Positions 52,277 through 61,569 of a DNA stretch of 64,000 nt are shown in pieces; positions within the stretch are counted from its first letter, which is position 1; the number at the start of each line of letters is the position of its first letter. Where the stretch lies: positions 2,293,131-2,357,130 of the forward strand of contig NZ_JAVAIM010000001.1 in NCBI RefSeq assembly GCF_030717945.1. The letters are read 5' to 3'. Source of the stretch: Qipengyuania profundimaris (lineage in GTDB: Bacteria > Pseudomonadota > Alphaproteobacteria > Sphingomonadales > Sphingomonadaceae). Below the pieces are notes generated by a model. That model had not been told where the DNA came from. It made no database searches and saw nothing but the letters and a program-made list of their open reading frames with translations. Position numbers and translations under genes: made by a program.

Positions 52277-54100
52277 TCACTCCACCTCGAACAAATCGGC
52301 CAGCTGTTCGATGATCGTCCCGCCCAGCTGCTCGACATCCATGATCGTGACCGAGCGCCGATAGTACCGTGTCACGTCGTGTCCGATCCCGATCGCCGCC
52401 AGTTGCACCGGCGATTGCTTCTCGATCCAGTCGATCACCTTGCGCAAATGGCTTTCGAGATAGCCTGCCTGGTTGACGCTCAGCGTGCTGTCGTCGACCG
52501 GGGCGCCGTCGGAAATCACCATCAGAATGCGGCGATCTTCGGGGCGGCGGAGCAGGCGGTCGTGGGCCCAGAGCAGCGCCTCGCCGTCGATGTTTTCCTT
52601 CAGCAGCCCTTCGCGCATCATCAGGCCGAGGTTGCGGCGCGCGCGGCGCCAGGGCTCGTCGGCCTGCTTGTAGAGGATGTGGCGCAGATCGTTGAGGCGA
52701 CCGGGATTGGCTGGGCGGCCATCGGCGAGCCACGCCTCGCGTGATTGCCCGCCCTTCCATGCGCGGGTGGTGAAGCCGAGGATTTCGGTCTTCACGCCGC
52801 ATCGCTCCAGCGTGCGCGCAAGGATATCGGCGCTGATCGCGGCGATGCTGATCGGGCGGCCACGCATCGAGCCCGAGTTGTCGATCAGCAGGGTGACGAC
52901 CGTGTCCTTGAACTCGGTATCGCGCTCGATCTTGTAGGACAGCGCATGGCCGGGGCTGACGACTACGCGGGTCAGCCGCGCGGCATCGAGCATGCCCTCT
53001 TCCTGGTCGAAGTCCCAGCTGCGGTTCTGCTGCGCCATCAGGCGGCGCTGGAGGCGGTTGGCGAGCCGGGTGACGACGCCCTGAAGGCCCGCCAGCTGGC
53101 TGTCGAGATATTGCCGCAGCCGGTCCAGTTCCTCGTTGTCGCACAGCTCGGGTGCCTCGACGACCTCGTCGAATGTGTCGGTATAGGGCTTGTAGTCGAA
53201 GCCTTCGGGTATCTCGGTCCACGGGCGGTTCGGGCGGACGGGCTGCATGCCCTCGCCCTCCTCGTCCGAGGGATCGCCGTCGGACATTTCCTGCTCGCCT
53301 TCGACCTCCTGGTCGGCGTCGCCTTCCGCCTCGCCGTCGGTCACGTCCGAGCGCATGTCGCTGGCCTGCGGTTCGGCGCCGCCCTCGTCTTCCTCGTCGG
53401 TATCCTCGTCCTGCTCGGGGCTTTCGCCATCGTCCTCGTCGCCATCTTCGGCATCGGTGGCATCGGGCGTGTCGGGCAGCGTCAGGTCGAGATGCCGCAG
53501 CATGTCGAGCGTCAGGTCCTGGAAGGCAGTCTGGTCGTCCAGCACGCCTGCCAGATCGTCCATGTCGGTGCCGATCTTGGCGAGGATATCCTCGCGCACC
53601 ATCTCCACCGCGCCCTGCGCCCGTTCGGGGATCGCCTCGCCCGTCAGCGCCTCGCGCAGCATGAGCGAGAGCGCGGTCGGCAGCGGGACCTCGTTCGCCT
53701 CGTCGGCGCGGACGATGGGGTCGGCATTGGTGCGCATCTCGACTGCCGAGCCGAGATTGTCGCGAATGCCGGCATAGCGCGTGGTGCCGATCGCCTCGTA
53801 GCGGACCTGCTCGATGGCATCGTAACAGGCGCGGGCGATCGGCTCGGAGGGAGCGCCCTTGGTGTGCAGCGCCTCGTTGTGATGGCGCAGCTTGAGCGCG
53901 AAGCTGTCCGCGAAGCCACGCGCCTCGGTCGCCTGCTCGCGTGGGAGCGTGCGGCCCGGCAGCGGAACGCGGAAGTTCTTGCCCGCCTGTGCGGGGGCGT
54001 CCGCGCTCCACGCGACTTCGACTTCCGGCTCGTTCGCCAGCGCACGGCTGGCACCGGTCAGCGCCTGCTTGAAACGATCGAGGGGGGTCTGGTCTGCCAC
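52277..54100 (-). CDS. cobT: Cobaltochelatase subunit CobT
   Basis: Component of the aerobic cobalt-insertion complex CobNST, 607 residues. The N-terminal half carries long acidic Asp/Glu-rich runs around residues 215-290, typical of CobT. The C-terminal von Willebrand factor A domain has the metal-site [10 protein letters not shown]. CobS and CobN are not in the window, so this copy lacks its usual neighbour. GTG at 54100 is used. fsa precedes it by 9 bp on the same strand. Confidence 0.92.
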   Translation of the reverse strand: MADQTPLDRFKQALTGASRALANEPEVEVAWSADAPAQAGKNFRVPLPGRTLPREQATEARGFADSFALKLRHHNEALHTKGAPSEPIARACYDAIEQVRYEAIGTTRYAGIRDNLGSAVEMRTNADPIVRADEANEVPLPTALSLMLREALTGEAIPERAQGAVEMVREDILAKIGTDMDDLAGVLDDQTAFQDLTLDMLRHLDLTLPDTPDATDAEDGDEDDGESPEQDEDTDEEDEGGAEPQASDMRSDVTDGEAEGDADQEVEGEQEMSDGDPSDEEGEGMQPVRPNRPWTEIPEGFDYKPYTDTFDEVVEAPELCDNEELDRLRQYLDSQLAGLQGVVTRLANRLQRRLMAQQNRSWDFDQEEGMLDAARLTRVVVSPGHALSYKIERDTEFKDTVVTLLIDNSGSMRGRPISIAAISADILARTLERCGVKTEILGFTTRAWKGGQSREAWLADGRPANPGRLNDLRHILYKQADEPWRRARRNLGLMMREGLLKENIDGEALLWAHDRLLRRPEDRRILMVISDGAPVDDSTLSVNQAGYLESHLRKVIDWIEKQSPVQLAAIGIGHDVTRYYRRSVTIMDVEQLGGTIIEQLADLFEVE

Positions 54101-54109
54101 GCGGCCTAT

Positions 54110-54772
54110 TTAGGACGTCGGGATGGTCTGGCCAGTCTTTTCCCAGTCCTTCGTGAAGCCTTCGATGCCCTTGTCGGTCAGGACGTGCTTGAACAGCCCC
54201 TTGATGACGGCGGGCGGCATCGTCGCGACATCGGCGCCGATGCGCGCGCTTTCCAGCACATGGACCGGATTGCGGATGCTGGCGACGAGGATTTCGGTCG
54301 TGAAGCCGGGATAGTTGTCGTAGATCGTGCGGATGTCGCGGATCAGCGCCATGCCGTCGAAGCCGTTGTCGTCATGCCGACCGACGAAGGGCGAGACGAA
54401 GGTTGCGCCGGCCTTGGCCGCGAGCAACGCCTGGTTGGCCGAGAAGCACAGCGTGACGTTCACCATCGTGCCGTCGCCGGTCAGCTTCTTGCAGGTCTTC
54501 AGCCCGTCGATCGTCAGCGGCACCTTGATGCAGACATTGTCCGCGATGCGGCGCAGCGTTTCGGCCTCTTTCATCATCGTCTCGTGATCGAGCGCGACGA
54601 CTTCGGCACTGACCGGGCCATCGACGAGGTCGCAGATTTCCCTGGTCACTTCCATGAAATCGCGGCCCGACTTGGCGATCAGCGAGGGGTTGGTGGTCAC
54701 CCCGTCGAGCAGGCCGGTGTCGGCCATTTCCTTGATGTCGGCGATGTCGGCGGTGTCGACGAAGAATTTCAT
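54110..54772 (-). CDS. fsa: Fructose-6-phosphate aldolase / transaldolase (type 3B)
   Basis: 220-residue class I aldolase of the transaldolase family. Begins [21 protein letters not shown]; the Schiff-base Lys lies in NVCIKVPLT, and [11 protein letters not shown] is also conserved. The short form covers both FSA and transaldolase TalB-like activity; annotation as tal is equally possible. ATG at 54772. Directly upstream of cobT. Confidence 0.92.
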   Translation of the reverse strand: MKFFVDTADIADIKEMADTGLLDGVTTNPSLIAKSGRDFMEVTREICDLVDGPVSAEVVALDHETMMKEAETLRRIADNVCIKVPLTIDGLKTCKKLTGDGTMVNVTLCFSANQALLAAKAGATFVSPFVGRHDDNGFDGMALIRDIRTIYDNYPGFTTEILVASIRNPVHVLESARIGADVATMPPAVIKGLFKHVLTDKGIEGFTKDWEKTGQTIPTS

Positions 54773-54799
54773 TGCTGCGCGCTCCGGAAAGGCGGTGGA

Positions 54800-55618
54800 T
54801 TATTCGCCTTGCTGCAAGGGCATTGCGCGCAGCGAGTCAAGGCTCGTCGCGAGGCTCGCCCACGGATCGGGCGCATCGTCGCGCTCGACGAGGAAATGGC
54901 GCACGCCTTGCGTCCGCGCCTGCGCGATGATCGCCTGTATCGGCAGCGTGCCCTCGCCGACATCGGCCATGCTGCCGTCAGCTGCCATATCCTTGAGGTG
55001 GAGATGGGTTACGCGGTCGGCGTTGGCCTTGAGAAAGGCGAGCGGATCGACGCCGGCCGTGGCCAGCCAGTAGGTGTCCAGTTCGAAGCCGATGTCGCTA
55101 TCCAGCCCTTCGAACAGCAGGTCGATCGGGCGGATGCCATTGGTCTCCGCGAATTCGAAATCATGCGCGTGATAGGCGAGCGACAGGCCCTCGGCCTTGG
55201 CCAGCGTATTGATCGCACTAAGCCTCGCAGTCCATTCGCGCCACTGGTCTAGCGTGCGGCGCTCTTCCTCGGGCAGCCATGCGAGCAACAGGGTGTCGGC
55301 ACACAACGCCTTCGCCTCGGCGATCGCGGCGGCGGGATCGGCCTTGAGCTGTCGCCAGTCGGCATGCGCGGCGGCGACCTCCAACCCCATCCCGCGCGCA
55401 TAGCGACATAGCAGCGCCGGATCGGCGCCATGGGTCCCCGCAAACTCGATCTCGTCATAGCCGAGCCGCGCCACGTCGAGGATCGCGGCGAACGGATTGC
55501 GCTGCATGGACTCGCGCACGGTGTAGAGCTGGACGCCGAAGCTTGCGGGCTCCGGCGCAACTTGCGGCGTCGCGCAACCGGCAAGCAGGCCTGCCGCCAT
55601 CACAAAAGCAAATCTCAT
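54800..55618 (-). CDS. Sugar phosphate isomerase/epimerase-like TIM-barrel lipoprotein
   Basis: 272 residues. The N-terminus is a lipoprotein signal with lipobox LAGC, so the protein should sit on the membrane outside the cytoplasm, unusual for this TIM-barrel family. AP2Ec-type motifs follow: FGVQLYTVRE at the start of the barrel, GYDEIEFAG, YHAHDFEF (metal ligands) and HLHLKDM. Substrate unknown. Downstream of fsa's divergent gap; start ATG at 55618. Confidence 0.87.
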   Translation of the reverse strand: MRFAFVMAAGLLAGCATPQVAPEPASFGVQLYTVRESMQRNPFAAILDVARLGYDEIEFAGTHGADPALLCRYARGMGLEVAAAHADWRQLKADPAAAIAEAKALCADTLLLAWLPEEERRTLDQWREWTARLSAINTLAKAEGLSLAYHAHDFEFAETNGIRPIDLLFEGLDSDIGFELDTYWLATAGVDPLAFLKANADRVTHLHLKDMAADGSMADVGEGTLPIQAIIAQARTQGVRHFLVERDDAPDPWASLATSLDSLRAMPLQQGE

Positions 55619-55675
55619 CCGGCATTCATGGCAGAGCGCACGCCGCAGAGCCAGCGCGCCTAGGCCGCCAGCAGG

Positions 55676-56377
55676 TCAGTACCCCGCCTGGCCGCCTGCC
55701 CCGAACACGCCGATGATCAGCGGGTCGCGCGTCGCGCCGGGATCGCGGCGGATGGCGGCTTCCTCGTTGCCGATTTCACGCCAGATGGTGTTGTCGATAT
55801 TGTCGGCAAAGCGCGTGGTCGCGCCGGACAGGTCGACGCCGGTGAGGCCGTTGATGAGTTCGCCGACCAGCGGATCGCTGGCGACGCGCATCGCGGTGCC
55901 GAGTTCGGGCACCATCGCCTCGATCAGCGTGCGGCCCATCGACTGGCGCAGGAAGCCGGTCGCCGCGGTCGGTCCGCCACGCACGAGATCGATCGCGTTC
56001 TGGATGCCGATGGTGCGCACGGCATCGGTTACCAGCGGCGCGGCACGCTCTGCTCCTTCATAGGCGATGTCGCCGAAAGCATTCTGGAGACGATTCTTGA
56101 ACAGCGTGGAGGTCAGGATACGGCTGAGCACATCGCCGCGCGTGCCGAGCAGATTGTTCAGGCCAAGCTGCGCCACCTGCTCGTCCCAGAAACCGTTCGA
56201 CTGGAGCATGCGCCCGAAGGCCCGCTCGCTCGACAGGAACAGGATGCGCTGCACGGCATCCACCAGGCCGAAGCCGCCGAGGCTGGTGCAGGCGGGCAGC
56301 GCCAGTGCCGCCCCGCCGAGCGACAGCCCGCCGAGAAAGGCGCGGCGTCCGGTAGGTCTCACAAGAATATCGGTCAT
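55676..56377 (-). CDS. DUF4197 domain-containing protein, exported
   Basis: 233 residues. The N-terminal twin-arginine-like signal (GRRAFLGGLSLGGAALALPAC) also ends in a lipobox-like Cys, so it is exported and perhaps lipidated. The rest is a helical DUF4197 domain (VLSRILTSTLFKNRLQNAFGDIAYEGAERAAP, IDNTIWREIGNEEAAIRRDP). No function known. GAGGA lies 8 nt before the ATG at 56377. Divergent from priA. Confidence 0.85.
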   Translation of the reverse strand: MTDILVRPTGRRAFLGGLSLGGAALALPACTSLGGFGLVDAVQRILFLSSERAFGRMLQSNGFWDEQVAQLGLNNLLGTRGDVLSRILTSTLFKNRLQNAFGDIAYEGAERAAPLVTDAVRTIGIQNAIDLVRGGPTAATGFLRQSMGRTLIEAMVPELGTAMRVASDPLVGELINGLTGVDLSGATTRFADNIDNTIWREIGNEEAAIRRDPGATRDPLIIGVFGAGGQAGY

Positions 56378-56441
56378 ATTTTCAGTCCTCATGTTTCCCA
56401 CCCTTGTTTCGCCCCTGTCGCGCCGCCCATATGACGGCGCC

Positions 56442-58607
56442 ATGAACCGTGTCCGCTGCCTCGTCCTCAACGCCGCCCTGGGTCCGCTGGACTACAAGGT
56501 GCCCGAGGGGCTGAAGGTCGAAGCCGGGTCGGTCGTCGAATGCCCGCTGGGCCCGCGCACGATCATCGGCATCGTCTGGGAGGCTGAACGGCTTCCCGGC
56601 AGCGAGGTTCCGGCGGAGAAGTTGCGGAATTTGCGTGGAGTTTTGCCGGTGCCGCCGTTGTCGGCCCCGCTCAGGCGGCTGATCGAATGGACGGCGGACT
56701 ATTACGTCGCTTCCCTGTCGAGCGTGGCGCGCATGGCATTGTCCTCCGGCGGAGCGCTCAAAGGCCCGGCGACGATGACCGAATATCGGCTGACCGGCGG
56801 CATGCCGGAGCGGATGACGCCCCAGCGGCAGGCGGCGATGGAGGCGCTGGAGGGTGAGCAGGCGAACATCCGCGAATTGTCCGGGATTGCGGGTGTCAGC
56901 GAAGGCGTGCTGCGCGGGCTGGTCAATCAAGGCGTGCTCGAACCGGTCGAGGTCGATTGCGACCGGCCCTATCCCGATGCGCGGCCCGACTTCGCCCATG
57001 TCGAGCTGAGCGCCGAACAGGCCGAGGCATCCGGCGTGTTTGCAGAGGCGGTTCGCAAGGCCGAATTCGCCCCCTTCCTGCTCGATGGAGTGACCGGGTC
57101 GGGCAAGACCGAAACCTATTTCGAGCCTGTCGCCGAGGCGCTGCGGATGGGCCGGCAGGTGCTCGTGCTGCTGCCAGAAATCGCGCTGACCGAAAACTTT
57201 CTCCACCGCTTCGAGGAGCGGTTCGGGGCAGCCCCAGTGCTATGGCACTCCTCGCTCAAATCGACCGAGCGGCGGCGCGCCTATCGCGCGGTGGCGCAGG
57301 GCGCGGCGCAGGTCGTGGTCGGCGCGCGCTCGGCTCTGTTCCTGCCCTTCGCGAAACTCGGCCTGATCGTGGTCGACGAGGCGCATGAGATCAGTTTCAA
57401 GCAGGAGGACGGCGTGCGCTACAATGCGCGCGACGTCGCCGTGATGCGCGCACATTTCGAGAAGGTGCCGGTGGTCCTCGCCAGCGCCACGCCCGCGCTC
57501 GAAAGCCTGCAGATGGCCGAGAGCGGGATCTACGCCAAGATCGACCTGCCGAGCCGCTTCGGCGGGGCCGAATTGCCGAGCATCGACACGATCGACCTGA
57601 CCGAAGAGAAACCGCCGACCGGCATGTGGCTCGCCCAGCGGCTGATCGACGGAATCGAGGACCGGCTGGCCAAGGGCGAACAGTCGCTGCTGTTCCTCAA
57701 CCGCCGCGGCTATGCGCCGCTGACGCTCTGCCGTAATTGCGGCTTCCGCTACCAATGCCCCAATTGCAGCGCCTGGCTGGTCGAGCACCGCTTCAGCCGC
57801 CGCCTTGCCTGCCATCATTGCGGCCACGAGACGCCCAGCCCGCAGGCCTGCACCGAATGCGGCGAACCCGATTGCCTCGTCGCCTGCGGCCCGGGCGTGG
57901 AGCGGATCGCCGACGAGGTGGCCGAACGTCTGCCCGAAGCGCGGGTGTTCGTGGCGACGTCGGACACGCTCAATTCCCCCGGCAAGGCCGCGGAATTCAT
58001 CGCCGCGGTCGAGGCGCGTGAGGTGGACGTGATCGTCGGCACGCAATTGGTAACCAAGGGGTTCCATTTCCCCGAGCTCACGCTTGTGGGCGTGGTCGAT
58101 GCCGATCTCGGCCTCGAGGGCGGCGACCTGCGTGCGGGAGAGCGGACTTACCAGCAGGTCGCGCAGGTGGCGGGGCGCGCCGGGCGCGGGACCAAGCCGG
58201 GCGAGGTCCTGATCCAGACCCGCCATCCCGAAGCCAGCGTCATCGCCGCGTTGGCAGAGGGCGACCGCGATGCCTTCTACGAAGCGGAAACCGAAGCACG
58301 ACGCCATGCCGGTGCTCCGCCCTTCGGCCGCTGGGCGGCAATCATCATCTCCAGCGAAGACGACGCCGAAGCGCGCGAGGCCGCCAACCGCCTCGGCGCA
58401 TTCCGCCCGCAGGTGGAGGATTGCATGATCCTTGGCCCGGCCCCCGCGCCCATGGCCCTGCTCCGCAATCGCTACCGCTATCGCTTCCTCATCAACGCGC
58501 GCCGAAGCGTTCAATTGCAGGAAGTGATCCGCGGCTGGCTGCGGCAGGTCGACCACCCGCCTGGCGTGCGCGTGGCAGTGGATATCGATCCCTACAGTTT
58601 CGTTTGA
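56442..58607 (+). CDS. priA: Primosomal protein N' (replication restart helicase)
   Basis: 3'-5' DNA helicase of replication restart, 721 residues. The N-terminal 3'-binding domain (VRCLVLNAALGPLDYKVPEG) precedes Walker A DGVTGSGKTETYF and the DEAH box VDEAHEISF. Between the helicase lobes is a cysteine-rich zinc region (CRNCGFRYQCPNCSAWLV, CHHCGH, CTECGEPDC). The C-terminal lobe has AGRAGRG. The ATG at 56442 gives the family start. Plus strand, followed 33 bp later by the photolyase gene. Confidence 0.96.
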   Translation: MNRVRCLVLNAALGPLDYKVPEGLKVEAGSVVECPLGPRTIIGIVWEAERLPGSEVPAEKLRNLRGVLPVPPLSAPLRRLIEWTADYYVASLSSVARMALSSGGALKGPATMTEYRLTGGMPERMTPQRQAAMEALEGEQANIRELSGIAGVSEGVLRGLVNQGVLEPVEVDCDRPYPDARPDFAHVELSAEQAEASGVFAEAVRKAEFAPFLLDGVTGSGKTETYFEPVAEALRMGRQVLVLLPEIALTENFLHRFEERFGAAPVLWHSSLKSTERRRAYRAVAQGAAQVVVGARSALFLPFAKLGLIVVDEAHEISFKQEDGVRYNARDVAVMRAHFEKVPVVLASATPALESLQMAESGIYAKIDLPSRFGGAELPSIDTIDLTEEKPPTGMWLAQRLIDGIEDRLAKGEQSLLFLNRRGYAPLTLCRNCGFRYQCPNCSAWLVEHRFSRRLACHHCGHETPSPQACTECGEPDCLVACGPGVERIADEVAERLPEARVFVATSDTLNSPGKAAEFIAAVEAREVDVIVGTQLVTKGFHFPELTLVGVVDADLGLEGGDLRAGERTYQQVAQVAGRAGRGTKPGEVLIQTRHPEASVIAALAEGDRDAFYEAETEARRHAGAPPFGRWAAIIISSEDDAEAREAANRLGAFRPQVEDCMILGPAPAPMALLRNRYRYRFLINARRSVQLQEVIRGWLRQVDHPPGVRVAVDIDPYSFV

Positions 58608-58640
58608 GGCACCGGCGGCCAGATTGCGCGTTCACCCGCC

Positions 58641-60218
58641 ATGGCAGACACCTCCGAAGGCCCCGTCCTCGTCCCCATCCTCGGCGACCAGCTGACCCGC
58701 GACCTCGCCTCGATCAGGGGCCGGGCGAAGGACGATACCGTCATCCTGATGATGGAGGTTTGGGACGAGGCGACTTACGTCAAGCATCACAAGCAAAAGA
58801 TCGTTCTGATCTTTTCCGCCATGCGGCACTTCGCCGAGGAATTGCGCGATGCCGGTTGGACGGTCGACTATGTTAAACTCGATTCCGAGGACAATGCGGG
58901 TAGCTTCACCGGCGAAGTCGCGCGCGCTGTCGAGGAGCATTCTCCGCGCGCCATCAATGTGGTCGAACCCGGCGAATGGCGCGTGCGCGAGGCGATGGAC
59001 CAGTGGGCCGACAAGTTCCCCTGCGAGGTCGAGATCCTGCGCGACGACCGCTTCATCTCCACCCAGGCCGAATTCGACGACTGGGCCGAGGACCGCAAGG
59101 AAATGCGGATGGAGTATTTCTACCGCGAGATGCGCCGCAAGACGGGGTTGCTGATGGATGGCGACAAGCCCGAAGGCGGGGAGTGGAATTACGACAGCGA
59201 GAATCGCAAGCCGCCCAAGGACGGCATGACGTCGCCCGAGCGCCCCAATTTCGAACCCGACGACATCACGCAGGAAGTAATCGAACTGGTCGAGGACCGC
59301 TTCGGCGACCACTTCGGCAGCCTCGAAAAATTCCGCTGGCCAGTGACACGCGACGAGGCGGAAGAAGCCGCCGACGCCTTCTTCGCCGAGCGGATCGAGC
59401 ACTTCGGCCCCTATCAGGACGCGATGGTCTGCGGGGAGGACGACCTCTACCACTCGATGCTCTCGACCAGCATTAATCTCGGCCTGCTCGATCCGCTGGA
59501 ACTCTGCCGGCGTGCGGAGCAAAGCTACAAGGACGGCAAGGCCCCGATCAATTCGGTCGAGGGATTCATCCGCCAGATCATCGGCTGGCGCGAATATGTC
59601 CGCCGGTTCTACTGGCACCAGATGCCGCATCTGCAGGAAGCCAACGCGCTCAACGCCCAGCGCGGCCTGCCGGAATTCTACTGGACCGGCGAGACCGATA
59701 TGCGCTGCCTCGCCGATTCCATCCGATCGACGAGCGACAATGCCCATGCGCATCATATCCAGCGGCTGATGGTGCTCGGCAATTTCGCGCTGCTTGCGGG
59801 CATATCCCCGCGCGAGGTGCAGGACTGGTACCTCGTCGTCTATGCCGACGCCTATGAATGGGTCGAACTGCCCAACGTGGCGGCGATGATCCTCTATGCC
59901 GATGGCGGCAAGCTGGCGAGCAAGCCCTATGCCGCGAGCGGAAATTACATCAACAAGATGAGCAACTACTGCAAGGGCTGCACCTATTCCCCCAGCAAGA
60001 AGACCGGCGAGGGCGCCTGTCCCTTCAATTCGCTCTACTGGCACTTCATGAACCGCCACCGCGAACGACTCAAAAGCAATCACCGGATCGGTCGGATCTA
60101 CTCGACCTGGGACCGGATGGGGGACGAAAAGCAACAGGAATATCTCGACAGCGCAGAGGCGTTTCTCGACACGCTCGAACCGGCAGATCCGAAATGGGCC
60201 CGCATGCAACAGAGTTGA
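58641..60218 (+). CDS. FeS-type cryptochrome/photolyase (PhrB-like)
   Basis: 525 residues, soluble. Similar to bacterial FeS-BCP/(6-4) photolyases that repair UV damage using FAD and blue light. The N-terminal PILGDQLTRDLASI and EVWDEATYVKHHKQKIVLIFSAMRHFAEEL are typical. FAD-domain segments include WREYVRRFYWHQMP and NAHAHHIQRLMVLGNFALL. The cluster Cys lie in YCKGCTYSPSKKTGEGACPFN. ATG at 58641, 33 bp after priA. A pair of hairpins lies downstream. Confidence 0.95.
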   Translation: MADTSEGPVLVPILGDQLTRDLASIRGRAKDDTVILMMEVWDEATYVKHHKQKIVLIFSAMRHFAEELRDAGWTVDYVKLDSEDNAGSFTGEVARAVEEHSPRAINVVEPGEWRVREAMDQWADKFPCEVEILRDDRFISTQAEFDDWAEDRKEMRMEYFYREMRRKTGLLMDGDKPEGGEWNYDSENRKPPKDGMTSPERPNFEPDDITQEVIELVEDRFGDHFGSLEKFRWPVTRDEAEEAADAFFAERIEHFGPYQDAMVCGEDDLYHSMLSTSINLGLLDPLELCRRAEQSYKDGKAPINSVEGFIRQIIGWREYVRRFYWHQMPHLQEANALNAQRGLPEFYWTGETDMRCLADSIRSTSDNAHAHHIQRLMVLGNFALLAGISPREVQDWYLVVYADAYEWVELPNVAAMILYADGGKLASKPYAASGNYINKMSNYCKGCTYSPSKKTGEGACPFNSLYWHFMNRHRERLKSNHRIGRIYSTWDRMGDEKQQEYLDSAEAFLDTLEPADPKWARMQQS

Positions 60219-60234
60219 GAGCAGCCTGCATTGC

Positions 60235-60276
60235 GTTTCACATTGGCACACCGGGTGAAACACGCATCGGAATGCG
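60235..60276 (+). other. Tandem hairpins after the photolyase gene
   Basis: Hairpin 1 pairs GTTTCAC (60235-60241) with GTGAAAC (60255-60261). Hairpin 2 pairs CGCAT with ATGCG around CGGA (60263-60276). No T-run follows; they may terminate or stabilise the photolyase transcript. Confidence 0.35.
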
Positions 60277-60356
60277 CGGGGTATCCGGACTAGTCCAGCC
60301 ACCGCCTATCCGGGAAGCCCTACCCAAACCACCGGAATACCGATAAGAGTGACATT

Positions 60357-60842
60357 GTGAGTGATGCGGGATCTATCACACCGCTTTCGCCGGACGACTG
60401 GTTCGAGCGTATCAGGCTGGTGCAGGCGCGACTGGAGACGGGCGCGATCGACGATGAATCTGCGTTGCGCCATGTGTTTCACCTGCTCCAGATCGTGCCG
60501 GGTGCCCTAGCCGAGGTCCTTACAGTCGATGTGGGCGAGGACGTATTTGAAGAATGGCTGGATAGCGGCGCCCATATGGACGCAGCACACGCCCTTGTTG
60601 CCGATCATTTCCCGTTGAAGCTTTCCGAACCGAACGGGCATGCAATTGTGACTATCGAAGCGCCCTGGTTCGATGCGTCCGGCAAGGCATCGAACGACAC
60701 CTCAGCGAAATCGATTTTGATCGCTTGGCTCAATTGCCTGATCGACCTGCAGAGCAAGGCGACCCACGAGTTCCTGATCAATCCCGATCCAGTCCTGCGT
60801 GGACCCCGATCCGAACAGCATCGGCCGTCGACGCGGCATTGA
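60357..60842 (+). CDS. Uncharacterised protein
   Basis: 161 residues, acidic, with no membrane segment and no recognised family. The N-terminus (PLSPDDWFERIRLVQARLE) is helical; a central Asp-rich stretch (LTVDVGEDVFEEWLDSG) is followed by a strand (HAIVTIEAPWFDASG). The only start is GTG at 60357, with a weak AAGAG. The last 65 bp overlap the convergent LuxR-type gene. Base use is a little A+T-richer than neighbours. Real coding is likely but unproven. Confidence 0.55.
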   Translation: MSDAGSITPLSPDDWFERIRLVQARLETGAIDDESALRHVFHLLQIVPGALAEVLTVDVGEDVFEEWLDSGAHMDAAHALVADHFPLKLSEPNGHAIVTIEAPWFDASGKASNDTSAKSILIAWLNCLIDLQSKATHEFLINPDPVLRGPRSEQHRPSTRH

Positions 60843-61377
60843 TCTTTTCGAACGCGTTGGAGCGGTGAATTTCCACCGTGCGATGGCTGATGCTCAGTTC
60901 TTGCGCGATCGCCTTGTTGCCGAGTCCCCGCGTGATCAGGGCAAGCGTCTCTCTCTCGCGTTTCGACAGGAGGTCGATCTTGGCGCGGGCATCTTTGCGA
61001 ATGCCCTCTTCTCGTGCGCGGATATTCTCGCGTGCGGTCACGTCGGCGATCAGCTGATCGACTTTTTCCCCGTCGATCGGCCAGCGAAGATAGTCGAGGG
61101 CACCGGCCACCATCGCCTTGACGACGCGTTCGAGGTCGGGATCGTCGGAATACATTACGACTGGCAGACCACTGTCGCAGACGGAGGCGCCGGGAGACGA
61201 ATCCGCCGCTGAGTGTTCCGTCGAATTGTCATAAGCAAACACATAACCAAATTCGGGACCGAACCGAAGAAATTCTTCCGGACTTTCGAAAACTTCAGCG
61301 TGATGCCCCAATTCGAAAAAGCGTCGTGCAAGCTTGCCTCGCCGACCGATATCAGGGTCAATTACATGCGCTTTCAT
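60778..61377 (-). CDS. LuxR-type response regulator with atypical receiver
   Basis: 199 residues. The receiver-like N-terminus starts MKAHVIDPD and has an Asp in FAYDNST, but the invariant Lys before the Pro is replaced (YLRWPID), so phosphorylation may be altered or lost. A NarL/FixJ-type HTH follows (LSKRERETLALITRGLGNKAIAQELSISHRTVEIHRSNAFEKI). The ATG at 61377 gives the natural receiver start; an in-frame ATG at 61434 adds 19 residues and has GGAG 3 nt upstream. Divergent from the semialdehyde dehydrogenase gene, with a palindrome between. Confidence 0.85.
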   Translation of the reverse strand: MKAHVIDPDIGRRGKLARRFFELGHHAEVFESPEEFLRFGPEFGYVFAYDNSTEHSAADSSPGASVCDSGLPVVMYSDDPDLERVVKAMVAGALDYLRWPIDGEKVDQLIADVTARENIRAREEGIRKDARAKIDLLSKRERETLALITRGLGNKAIAQELSISHRTVEIHRSNAFEKINAASTADAVRIGVHAGLDRD

Positions 61378-61446
61378 GACGGCCCCGTTCTGCTGCGCTT
61401 TTGCACGTGCCTCTAAAGAACTTCGCGTTTTCATCTACTCCGCAAA

Positions 61447-61456
61447 ACTACGTAGT
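61447..61456. promoter_or_regulatory. Palindrome ACTACGTAGT between the LuxR-type regulator and the dehydrogenase
   Basis: A perfect 10-bp palindrome in the intergenic region. It is 12 bp upstream of the ATG at 61434 and 113 bp upstream of the dehydrogenase start. Sites with a TACGTA core are plausible for NarL/FixJ-type regulators, so it may be an operator of the adjacent regulator. Confidence 0.45.
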
Positions 61457-61569
61457 CCCGTGGGCGATCGCCAACCGGGAGCGCAGCGATTTGTCGTTCG
61501 ATCCGGAACGCTTCGCTTGCTGCGCCGCTTGATGAATACAACTCAATCATTTCACGAAAGCGCGCATTT

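Noticed and set aside
52745-55252. 835-codon plus-strand frame across cobT, fsa and the isomerase
   Set aside because: Antisense to three recognised genes; no recognisable domain.
61505-61530. GGAAC upstream of the semialdehyde dehydrogenase gene
   Set aside because: At 16 nt spacing the -10 is CGCT rather than CGTT; too weak without support.
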